Below, in pieces: positions 37,640 through 45,374 of a stretch of DNA of 64,000 nucleotides (positions are counted from its first letter, which is position 1; every line of letters begins with the position of its first letter). Position numbers and translations under genes: made by a program. Under the pieces are notes generated by a model. It saw only the letters and a list, made by a program, of their open reading frames with translations, was not told the DNA's origin and made no database searches. Origin of the DNA: Aliishimia sp963721175 (GTDB lineage: Bacteria; Pseudomonadota; Alphaproteobacteria; Rhodobacterales; Rhodobacteraceae); NCBI GenBank assembly GCA_963721175.1, contig CAVRIG010000006.1, positions 124,001-188,000 of the forward strand. Reading direction: 5' to 3'.

Positions 37640-38621
37640 TCTGATGCCCTGGCTCCTCTGCGGCCTCGGCCTGGTGATACTGCTGCTGGCCGGCGATGCG
37701 CTGGTGAAGGGGGCGGTGAACCTTCGCTGCGGCTCGGCGTTCCCGCGCTGATCGTCAGCCTGACCATCGTCGCCTTCGGCACCTCGGCGCCGGAGCTGCT
37801 GATCTCGGTCAAGGCGGTCATCGGTAACAAGCCGGGCATCGCGCTGGGCAACGTGGTCGGATCCAACACCGCCAACGTGCTGCTGGTGCTGGGCATGCCG
37901 GCGCATGCTGGCGGCGATGCACACCTCCGAATGCGAGACGCCGCAAGACCTTCAACTTCATGATCGCGGCGACGGTGCTGTTCATCGGGCTGGCGTTTCG
38001 CGGATCTTCGACTGGATCGCCGGGCTGATCCTGCTGGCCGGGCTGTTCGTGGTGTTGGCCGATGCCTTTCGCGATGCCAAGAGACATCGGCGCGCCGGTC
38101 GCGCCGCCGCGTCCGAAGCTGCGATGGACGCGGCCCTCAACGACGAGGACGTCGAAGGCGCCGATCCCGACATGCCGTGGTGGCGGATCGTGCATGTTCC
38201 TCGTGCTGGGCCTCGTGGGACTGCCGCTGGGCGCGAACCTGCTGGTCGACAACGCGTCGATCATCGCGCGGCAGTACGGCGTCAGCGACACGGTGATCGG
38301 GCTGACGCTGGTCGCCGTGGGCACCTCGCTGCCGGAACTGGCGACGACGGTCATGGCGGCGCTGCGGCGGCAGGCGGACGTGGCGCTGGGCAACGTCATC
38401 GGGTCGAACATGTTCAACCTGCTCGCGATCATCGGCATCGCCTCGCTTCGTCGGGCCGATCCCGGTCGATCCGGAATTCCTGCGCTTCGACCTCTGGGTG
38501 ATGCTGGCCGCGTCGCTGATCCTGATCCCGTTCGTGTTCCTGCGGGTCGACATCATCGCGGATCTGGGGCGTGGTGCTGACGGCGCTCTACGTGCTCTAT
38601 ATCGTCGTCGTGCTGAGCTGA
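37632..38621 (+). CDS. Ca2+/Na+ antiporter of the CaCA family (YrbG-like), several indels
   Basis: This inner-membrane exchanger has two inverted halves, each with an alpha-repeat: IVAFGTSAPELLISVKAVIGN in the first half and LVAVGTSLPELATTVMAALR in the second, with GNVVGSNTANVLLVLG and GNVIGSNMFNLLAIIG following them. These are the ion-binding segments of calcium/sodium exchangers. About seven indels (near 37725, 37908, 37940, 37999, 38192, 38447, 38568; five extra, two missing) must be corrected to obtain 328 residues. An acidic cytoplasmic loop (ALNDEDVEGADPDMPWW) separates the halves. The start is uncertain: GTG at 37632, overlapping the microprotein stop, or ATG at 37644. Confidence 0.83.
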
Positions 38622-38642
38622 TCGTGAGGGGAGGCCAGAGGA

Positions 38643-39430
38643 ATGACCGGCAAGCGAGCCTTGGTGACGGGAGCGGGCAAGCGGCTGGGCCGCGCGATGG
38701 CGCTCTATCTCGGCACGCCGGGGCTTCGACGTGGCGGTGCATTACGCGTCTCGGCCGACGGCGCGGAGGACACAGCGCGCGAGATCCGGGCGCATGGGCG
38801 CAGCGCCGTGACGCTGCAGGCCGACTGCTGGACGAGGCGCAGTCCGAGGCGCTGTTCGACGCCGCGGCCGACGGCGCTGGGCGGGCCGATCACCTGCCTC
38901 GTCAACAACGCCTCGATCTTCGAACACGACACGATCGGCAGTGCCACGCGGGAAAGCTGGGACCGGCACATCGGCATCAACCTGCGCGCGCCCTTCGTGC
39001 TGACGCAGGCGATGGCCGCGCAGGGGCTGGAACCCGCGACCGACGCGACCGGCGAGCCGCCGGCGCCGGGGCTGATCGTCAACATGATCGACCAGCGCGT
39101 GCTGCAAACTGACGCCGGAATTCATGACCTACACGCTGGCCAAGATCGGGCTCTGGGCGTTGACCCGGACCAGCGCGCAGGCGCTGGCGCCGGCCATCCG
39201 CGTCAACGCGATCGGCCCGGGTCCGACCCTGCGCGCGGCGAGCCAGACGCGAGGAGACATTTCGCCCGCCAGCGGGCGCGACCGTTCTTGGGCGGGGTGC
39301 GAACGCCGAGGACATCACCGCCGCGCTGGGGTACTTCCTGGACGCGCCCGCGGTCACCGGGCAGCTGATCTGCGTCGACGGCGGACAGCACCTGAGCTGG
39401 CAGACAACGGACGTGCTGGGGACGGAGTAG
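38643..39430 (+). CDS. SDR-family oxidoreductase (pteridine-reductase-like), several indels
   Basis: This is a classical short-chain dehydrogenase of 261 residues after six indel corrections. It has the Rossmann motif LVTGAGKRLGRAMALYL (TGxxxRxG) at the start, LVNNASIFEHD, and the catalytic FMTYTLAKIGLWALTR (YxxxK), then RVNAIGPGPTLRA. The Arg in TGAGKRLG and the NNAS motif indicate NADPH use and resemble FolM/pteridine-reductase-like members, but substrate is not certain. The gene precedes uvrC in this group. GAGGCCAGAGGA precedes the ATG. Confidence 0.83.
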
Positions 39431-39724
39431 GGCGGATCCACCGAAAGTTGTGCACCTACGTCCATACTGTCACGGAATTGTCATCAAAACCGCCGCGTTT
39501 TCAAACGCTTATCATGGGGACGGAAAAATATGTCGACAAAACAACCCCTTGAAAAATTGCCTAAAAATTGAGCAAAGCGATGAAGCCGCCTCACAACGTG
39601 TCAGATTTTTCCGGACGACCGGAATTTATGTACAGGGTTATCCACAGGAAACGGTGGATTAACTATAGGTTGCATTGCGCCTTGATCCGGTGCAGCGGAC
39701 GCGAAGAATCGATAGACTGACGAG
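39431..39724 (+). other. AT-rich intergenic region with DnaA-box pair before uvrC
   Basis: This 294-base gap has no convincing gene. It is clearly richer in A+T than its surroundings, with two direct copies of AAAAATTG separated by three bases (about 39552-39570) and a run GATTTTT nearby. It carries a perfect DnaA consensus TTATCCACA at 39638-39646 and, seven bases later, an inverted near-match (GTGGATTAA). It may be a DnaA-controlled promoter region for uvrC; the sequence alone does not show an origin. Confidence 0.5.
39638..39646 (+). promoter_or_regulatory. Consensus DnaA box upstream of uvrC
   Basis: TTATCCACA matches the 9-base DnaA box exactly. It lies 79 bases before the uvrC ATG, in an AT-rich region. 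The stretch TTATCCAC...GTGGATTAA makes an imperfect inverted pair with it. A chance match of one 9-mer in 64 kb is not rare, so the context carries the argument. Confidence 0.45.
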
Positions 39725-41594
39725 ATGGCGGAAGAGCAGCCGCGTACCGACAGGCCACGGGGTCATCCAGTCCTACCTGAAGACGCTCGACGGCAGTCCG
39801 GGCGTCTACCGGATGCTCGATGCACAGGCGCGGGTGCTCTATGTCGGCAAGGCGCGCAACCTCAAGGCGCGGGTGTCGAGCTATGCGCGTCCCGCCGGTC
39901 ACAGCCCGCGGATCGCGCGGATGATCGCCGAGACCGCGTCGATGATGTTCCTGACCACGCGCACGGAAACCGAGGCGCTGCTGCTGGAGCAGAACCTCAT
40001 CAAGCAGCTCAAGCCGAAGTTCAACGTGCTGCTGCGCGACGACAAGAGCTTTCCGAACATCCTCGTCAGCCAGGACGACGGATTTTCCGCAGATCAAGAA
40101 GCACCGTGGCGCGAAGAAGGAGAAGGGCAGCTATTACGGCCCCTTCGCCAGCGCGGGCGCGGTGAACCGGACGCTGAACCAGCTGCAGAAGGTCTTCCTG
40201 CTGCGCAACTGCTCGGATGCGATGTTCGACAGCCGCACCCGGCCTTGCCTGCTCCACCAGATCAAGCGGTGCAGCGCGCCCTGCGTCGGCAAGATCTCAA
40301 AGCAGGAGTACGCCGGCAGCGTGCGGGACGCGGAGCGGTTCCTGATGGGCAAGTCGACGGACATCCAGGCCAAGCTGGCCGCCGACATGCAGGCCGCGTC
40401 CGAAGCGATGGAATTCGAACGCGCCGCCGCGCTGCGCGACCGCATCCGCGCGATGACGCAGCGTGCAGAGCGCGCAGGGGATCAACCCGCGCGGCGTGAC
40501 GGAGGCGGATATCGTGGCGCTGCACATGGACAGCGGGCAGGCCTGCGTGCAGGTGTTCTTCATCCGCGCCGGCCAGAACTGGGGCAACCGCGATTTCTAT
40601 CCCCGCGTCGGCGCCGATGTGGAGGCGGCGGAGGTGCTGGAGGCGTTCCTCGGCCAGTTCTACGACACCAAGGAACCGCCGCGGCAGGTGATCCTGTCGA
40701 ACCCGATCGAGAACCCGGACCTGATGGCCGAAGCACTGACCGGCAAGCTCGGCCGCAAGGTGGAGTTGCTCGTGCCCCAGCGCGGGCGAGAAGGCGGAAC
40801 TGGTGGAAAGCGCGCTGCGCAACGCCCGCGAAAGCCTCGCCCGCAAGATGGCGGAGACGGCGACGCAAGGCGAAACTGCTGCGCGGGCTGGCGGAGGCAT
40901 TCGAACTCGATGCCCCGCCGCGAGCGGATCGAGGTCTACGACAACTCCCACATCCAGGGCGTCGAACGCGGTCGGCGCGATGATCGTTGCGGGGCCGGAC
41001 GGATTCATGAAGAACCAGTACCGCAAGTTCAACATCAAGGGGGAGGAGCTGACCCCCGGCGACGATTTCGGGATGATGAAGGAGGTGCTGACGCGCCGCT
41101 TCAAGCGGCTGATGAAGGAGGATCCGGATCGGACGCAGGGACAATGGCCCGACCTGCTTCTGATCGACGGCGGCGCCGGGCAGGTCAGCGCCGTGGCCGG
41201 GATCATGGCGGAACATGGCGTGGACGACGTGCCGATCGTGGGCGTCGCGAAGGGGATCGACCGGGACGCGGGCAAGGAGGAGTTCCACCGCCCGGGCCGG
41301 CGCCCCTTCGCGCTGCGCCACAACGATCCGGTGCTCTACTTCGTGCAGCGCCTGCGGGACGAGGCGCACCGGTTCGCCATCGGAACGCACCGTGCGAAAC
41401 GGGCCAAGGCCGTGGGGGCGACGCCACTCGACGACATTCCCGGCGTCGGTGCGGCACGCAAGCGGGCGCTGCTCTCGCATTTCGGGTCCGCTAAGGCAGT
41501 GAGCCGCGCGAACCTTTCCGACCTGAAGGCTGTTGAGGGTGTGAGCGCGGCGCTGGCCGAGAAGATCTATGCCTTCTTCCACGAAAACGCCTGA
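39725..41594 (+). CDS. uvrC: Excinuclease ABC subunit C, several indels
   Basis: UvrC makes the dual incisions in nucleotide excision repair. Joined frames give about 620 residues in the expected order: GIY-YIG domain (SPGVYRMLDAQARVLYVGKARNLKARVSSY), LLLEQNLIKQLKPKFNVLLRDDKSFP, the Cys-containing CLLHQIKRCSAPCVGKIS, UVR motif, RNase-H-like endonuclease domain (ERIEVYDNSHIQG, then LLLIDGGAGQVSA) and C-terminal helix-hairpin-helix pair (PLDDIPGVGAARKRALLSHFGSAKAV). Indels occur near 39750, 40083, 40476, 40788, 40870 and 40965; the part after 41000 is clean. The ATG at 39725 is the likely start. Both catalytic sites are intact, so a working gene is expected. Confidence 0.92.
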
Positions 41595-41631
41595 TGCTGC
41601 GCGCCTGTCGAATTTTTTTGGAGAACGCGAG

Positions 41632-42792
41632 ATGAACGTGATGCAGGGCTTTCCCCCGGTCGAGGCTGCGCAGGCAACCTTGGTGAATTGGCGACGGACG
41701 CCCTTCAATCACTGGTCCTTCCACCACGTGCGCGAACTCGTGCCTACCGCGCACATGGCCAACGATCAGACCTCCGTTTGGAAGCTGTCGCGCGGGGAAC
41801 TCGACCTCTCTGGCGCGAACCTCGAAGCCGCATTCACCGGCATGGCGAACGACGCGCTGGTCATCCTGCATCGCGGGCGGCTGGTGCACGAAAGCTACCG
41901 CAACGGGATGACCGCGGAGGATCCGCACATCATCTTCTCGGTGTCGAAATCGCTGCTGGGTCTGGTGGCGGGCGTGCTCGTGGGGCGGGGTATTCTCGAT
42001 GTGGAGGCGCTGGTCACGGACTACCTGCCGGAACTGGCGCAGACCGCTTATGCCGGAGCGACGATCCGGCAGGCGCTCGACATGCAGGTCGGGGTGCTCT
42101 TCGACGAAAACTACCTCGCGGCCAGCGGGCCGATCGTCGAGTATCGCAAGGCCGCCAACTGGAATCCGCCCGAGCCGGAGGAGCTGATCACCGACCTGCG
42201 GGGGTTCCAGTTCACGTTGACCATGCCGGACGGTGCGCACGGCGCCCGCTTCCACTATGTGTCGCCCGTGACGGACATGCTCGCCTGGGCGTTCGAGCGC
42301 GCGTCGGGAACGCGCTACGCCGACCTGCTGTCGGACTGCCTGCTGAAGCCGCTGGGGGCGGAGCAGCCCGGCTATATCACGGTCGACCGGATCGGCGGGG
42401 CGCGGGCGGCGGGCGGCGTCTGCCTCACCCCGCGCGACCTCGCACGCATCGGACAGCTGATGCTGCAGGGCGGCAAGCGCGACGGTCGCGAGATCGTCCC
42501 GGAATCGTGGATTTCGGACATCTGGGCGGGTGGCGACAGGCACGCCTGGCAGGCGGGCGATTTCGCCGACCAGTTTCCGGGGGTCGAGATGTCGTACCGC
42601 TCGCAATGGTACGTGGTGCACGGCGAGAGGCCGCTGCTGCGGGCGCTGGGCATCCACGGTCAATTCCTGTTCGTCGACCCGGATCGGGAACTGGTGGTGG
42701 CGTGGCTCTCCTCCGAGGATGCGGCGACAGACCCTGCCTGGGGCGTTCACGCCATGGCGAGCGTCGACCGCATTCGCGCCGCAGTGGACTAG
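41632..42792 (+). CDS. Serine hydrolase of the beta-lactamase / esterase (class C-like) family
   Basis: The 386-residue protein has the SxxK active-site motif SVSKS at residues 103-107, with RLVHESYRNG before it, and HYVSPVTDML later (Y-x-S, the usual YxN position). This is the S12 peptidase/beta-lactamase fold used by esterases, D-aminopeptidases and class C-type enzymes. No signal peptide is visible, so a cytoplasmic esterase or amidase is more likely than an antibiotic-resistance enzyme. An extra 21 codons upstream in frame look non-coding; GGAG lies eight bases before the ATG at 41632. It sits between uvrC and pgsA. Confidence 0.82.
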   Translation: MNVMQGFPPVEAAQATLVNWRRTPFNHWSFHHVRELVPTAHMANDQTSVWKLSRGELDLSGANLEAAFTGMANDALVILHRGRLVHESYRNGMTAEDPHIIFSVSKSLLGLVAGVLVGRGILDVEALVTDYLPELAQTAYAGATIRQALDMQVGVLFDENYLAASGPIVEYRKAANWNPPEPEELITDLRGFQFTLTMPDGAHGARFHYVSPVTDMLAWAFERASGTRYADLLSDCLLKPLGAEQPGYITVDRIGGARAAGGVCLTPRDLARIGQLMLQGGKRDGREIVPESWISDIWAGGDRHAWQAGDFADQFPGVEMSYRSQWYVVHGERPLLRALGIHGQFLFVDPDRELVVAWLSSEDAATDPAWGVHAMASVDRIRAAVD

Positions 42793-42832
42793 CGCCCTTT
42801 CCCAGCCACGCCGAAGCGGGTAGTCAGAAGGG

Positions 42833-43498
42833 ATGAACTGGAATCTGCCCAATGTCCTGACGGTCCTGCGTCTGCTGGCGGCACCCATGGTCGCGTTGAT
42901 GTTTCTCTATTTCAATCGGCCGTGGGCGGATTTCTTCGCGCTGTTCCTGTTCCTGGGCGCGGCGATCACCGACTGGTTCGACGGCTACCTCGCTCGCGCC
43001 TGGAAGCAGGAGACGAAGATCGGCGCGATGCTGGATCCGATCGCGGACAAGGCCATGGTCATCATCGCGCTGGCGGTGATCCTGGGATATTCCACGATGA
43101 CACCGTGGCTGGTGCTGCCGGCCACGCTGATCCTCTTTCGGGAGGTGTTCGTCTCGGGACTGCGCGAGTATCTCGGCAACGTGGCGGGAACGCTGAAGGT
43201 CACGCAACTGGCCAAGTGGAAGACGACGGTGCAGATGCTGGCGATCGCCGTGCTGTTCTCGCAGGGGGTCTTCGAACATTATCTGACAATATCCACCTGG
43301 GGCATGGATCAGGAGATGATCGCGGGCATGCTGAGCGGGGAGATACCGGACACCCAAGGGCTGCGCTGGAAGCTCGCGGGCATGGAATGGTCGGGGCGCG
43401 TGGGGATGTGGATGCTCTGGGTGGCGGCGGCATTGACCGCGATCACGGGCTGGGACTACTTCCGCAAGGCGCTGCCGCATCTGAAGGAGAGCCCGTGA
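42833..43498 (+). CDS. pgsA: CDP-diacylglycerol-glycerol-3-phosphate 3-phosphatidyltransferase
   Basis: PgsA makes phosphatidylglycerol phosphate, the committed step to phosphatidylglycerol and cardiolipin. The 221-residue membrane protein carries the CDP-alcohol phosphotransferase signature DGYLARAWKQETKIGAMLDPIADK (D-G-x2-A-R-x8-G-x3-D-x3-D) near residue 53. LPNVLTVLRLLAAP at the start is also typical. The stop overlaps the moaD ATG. uvrC-pgsA adjacency is widespread in Proteobacteria. Confidence 0.94.
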   Translation: MNWNLPNVLTVLRLLAAPMVALMFLYFNRPWADFFALFLFLGAAITDWFDGYLARAWKQETKIGAMLDPIADKAMVIIALAVILGYSTMTPWLVLPATLILFREVFVSGLREYLGNVAGTLKVTQLAKWKTTVQMLAIAVLFSQGVFEHYLTISTWGMDQEMIAGMLSGEIPDTQGLRWKLAGMEWSGRVGMWMLWVAAALTAITGWDYFRKALPHLKESP

Positions 43499-43743
43499 TG
43501 GACGTCCTCTATTTCGCCTGGGTCCGTGAGAGGATCGGGCTGCCGAAAGAACGGGTCGAGACGGACGCGGCGACCGTGGCAGATCTGGTGGCGGAGCTGC
43601 GGGGCCGCGAGGAGCGCTATGCGCTGGCGTTCGAGGATCTGTCCGCACTCAGGGTCGCTCTGGACCAGGAGCTGAGCGAATTCGACGCGTCCCTGTCCGG
43701 CGTCCGCGAAGTCGCGTTCTTTCCGCCGATGACGGGGGGCTGA
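43498..43743 (+). CDS. moaD: Molybdopterin synthase small (sulfur-carrier) subunit
   Basis: MoaD delivers sulfur, as a C-terminal thiocarboxylate, to make molybdopterin from cyclic pyranopterin. The 81-residue ubiquitin-fold protein starts MDVLYFAWVRERIGLP and ends with the required Gly-Gly (FFPPMTGG). It starts in the pgsA stop codon and is followed three bases later by moaE. Confidence 0.93.
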   Translation: MDVLYFAWVRERIGLPKERVETDAATVADLVAELRGREERYALAFEDLSALRVALDQELSEFDASLSGVREVAFFPPMTGG

Positions 43744-43746
43744 CCT

Positions 43747-44196
43747 GTGATCGTCCGGGTGCAGGAGAGCCCGTTCGACTTCGGCGCGGAAGCCGCCGAT
43801 TTCGCCGACCGGCAGTCCGGTATGGGGGCCGTCGTGACCTTTTCCGGTATCGTGCGCGACACCGACGCAGGGCTCGAGGCGATGGAGATCGAGCATTACC
43901 CCGCCATGACGGAGGCGCAGCTCGACCGGTTCGCCGCCGAGGCCCGGAGTCGCTGGAGCCTGGGCGGCGTTCTCGTCATCCATCGCCACGGCCGCCTGGC
44001 GCCGGGCGACATGATCATGATGGTGGCGACCGCAGCGCCGCATCGGGCGGATGCCTTCGCCGCGGCGGAATACCTGATGGATTACCTCAAATCCCGTGCG
44101 CCCTTCTGGAAACGCGAGATCACGCGCGACGGGACGACCGGCTGGGTGGCTGCAAAGGACGAGGATGAGGACGCGTTGAGCCGTTGGGCACGCTGA
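43747..44196 (+). CDS. moaE: Molybdopterin synthase catalytic subunit
   Basis: MoaE pairs with MoaD to add the two sulfurs of molybdopterin. The 149-residue protein has GAVVTFSGIVRDTD, the HRHGRLAPGDMIMMVATAAPHRADAF segment, and RAPFWKREITRDGTTGWVAAKDED, where the catalytic lysines lie. GTG at 43747 is the start, three bases after the moaD stop. A separate moaB lies at 56798-57340. Confidence 0.93.
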   Translation: MIVRVQESPFDFGAEAADFADRQSGMGAVVTFSGIVRDTDAGLEAMEIEHYPAMTEAQLDRFAAEARSRWSLGGVLVIHRHGRLAPGDMIMMVATAAPHRADAFAAAEYLMDYLKSRAPFWKREITRDGTTGWVAAKDEDEDALSRWAR

Positions 44197-44266
44197 TGCG
44201 GGGCCGTGTCGCCGGGCCGGGCTGCGGCATCAACGACGCTGTCGTGCAGCTTGGTGGCTGCCGGGC

Positions 44267-44779
44267 ATGACTGCGCTACCCAGTTCGCGAACGCTGGTGG
44301 AGGCGCTGGTTGCGCTGGCGGCCCGCGAGGGACTGGGCGACGCCGCCAATTGGCACGAGGTGCGCGCAGCGGTCCAGAGCCTGATGGAGGATCCTCTCGG
44401 TCCCCGCGACCTGCGCTATGTCCTGGGGGAGATCAACAATGTCACCGAAATTGCCAGCACTCTGGAAGATTGGTTCGTGCGTGCCGCGGCCGAACGCGAG
44501 GAGGATGCGAAGGCCGCGGCCCGATCCGCCGAGAAGATCCTGGCACCGATCTACAAGGTCAGCCTTGGCGGTGCCGCGACGTCCGCCTTGGGTCTCGTAT
44601 TCGGCTCGATCAACAGCCTGGTGGCGGTACCGACGGCGGCTTGCGTCCTGATCGTGGCGGCGGTGGCCGGATACGGGCGATGGCGGCTGTCGAAACGCGA
44701 GGACGAGGCAAATGCGGACGCACAAGGCATGCGCAGATTGGCCGAAATCGCGTTGGAGGCACGCAGGCCCGGCCAGTGA
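44267..44779 (+). CDS. Hypothetical membrane protein, 170 residues
   Basis: No family recognised. The first ~100 residues are soluble and mostly helical with acidic patches (GPRDLRYVLGEINNVTEIASTLEDWFVRAAAEREEDAKAAARS), then two close membrane spans (about residues 103-120, ATSALGLVFGSINSL, and 124-142, AACVLIVAAVAGYG), and a charged tail. It begins 70 bases after moaE in the same direction. The frame is clean and the codon use is like its neighbours, so I take it as real. It may act at the inner membrane; nothing links it to molybdopterin. Confidence 0.6.
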   Translation: MTALPSSRTLVEALVALAAREGLGDAANWHEVRAAVQSLMEDPLGPRDLRYVLGEINNVTEIASTLEDWFVRAAAEREEDAKAAARSAEKILAPIYKVSLGGAATSALGLVFGSINSLVAVPTAACVLIVAAVAGYGRWRLSKREDEANADAQGMRRLAEIALEARRPGQ

Positions 44780-44837
44780 AGACTTCGCAATCTTAATGCG
44801 CTGGCCCTATATTGATGGTCAAGAAGGAGAGACCGAG

Positions 44838-45023
44838 ATGTCTGAATTCGAGATTTTAGCCAATCTGAGCGTCGCCGCGGTCGCGTCCTGTGCGGTGGCC
44901 TATATGTTTTCGGTCATTCGCACCAGCGGGCATGACCGCTGGCGTGATCCGGAGGCTGTGCAGCATCTGATCCAGACGGCGCCATACCATCGCCTGAACA
45001 ACGTCTATCCGCGGAAACGCTGA
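44838..45023 (+). CDS. Small membrane protein, 61 residues
   Basis: The 61-residue protein has one N-terminal span (EILANLSVAAVASCAVAYMFSVI) followed by a basic cytoplasmic tail (RTSGHDRWRDPEAVQHLIQTAPYHRLNNVYPRKR). An AAGGAGA sits a good distance before the ATG at 44838, which supports translation. No family is recognised. It is convergent with the coiled-coil gene at 45042. Confidence 0.65.
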   Translation: MSEFEILANLSVAAVASCAVAYMFSVIRTSGHDRWRDPEAVQHLIQTAPYHRLNNVYPRKR

Positions 45024-45041
45024 GCTCCGCAACGCAGAGGC

Positions 45042-45374
45042 TCAGCCGCTGAATTGCTGCTGACGCTGGACCCACGCGCGCAATTCCTCCGCTTCGTGGC
45101 GCGCTTCCCGCAATCCATCCATAGTCGCACGCAACTCCGCCTCGGTCTGCGAAAGCTGATTGGTCAGTTCGGCCTCGCGTTGTTGCAGATACGTGATGGC
45201 CTGATCGCGGGTCTCCTCGGCCTCGTGGAGTTCCTGGCTCATCCGGTCCAGTTCGCCCATGTCGGCACCGGCCACGCGGCTGAATCGGTGCACGAGCCAA
45301 TTGGCAAACCACCCCAGGCAGAATGCCACGAAAAGGATGATCGCCGTGGCGATCACGAACTCCGCTCTACTCAC
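45042..45374 (-). CDS. Membrane-anchored coiled-coil protein, 110 residues
   Basis: An N-terminal span (EFVIATAIILFVAFCLGWFANWLVH, about residues 5-30) is followed by an unbroken heptad-rich coiled coil of about 75 residues (MSQELHEAEETRDQAITYLQQREAELTNQLSQTEAELRATMDGLREARHEAEELRAW). It starts at a GTG inside the end of the OmpA gene (8-base overlap), so it is coupled with it. I read it as a partner or spacer in the envelope unit with the OmpA protein; no function is recognised. Confidence 0.7.
   Translation of the reverse strand: MSRAEFVIATAIILFVAFCLGWFANWLVHRFSRVAGADMGELDRMSQELHEAEETRDQAITYLQQREAELTNQLSQTEAELRATMDGLREARHEAEELRAWVQRQQQFSG

Noticed and set aside
41632..42792. Beta-lactamase resistance gene
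   Set aside because: There is no signal peptide and the SxxK family is broad; an esterase or amidase role is more likely.
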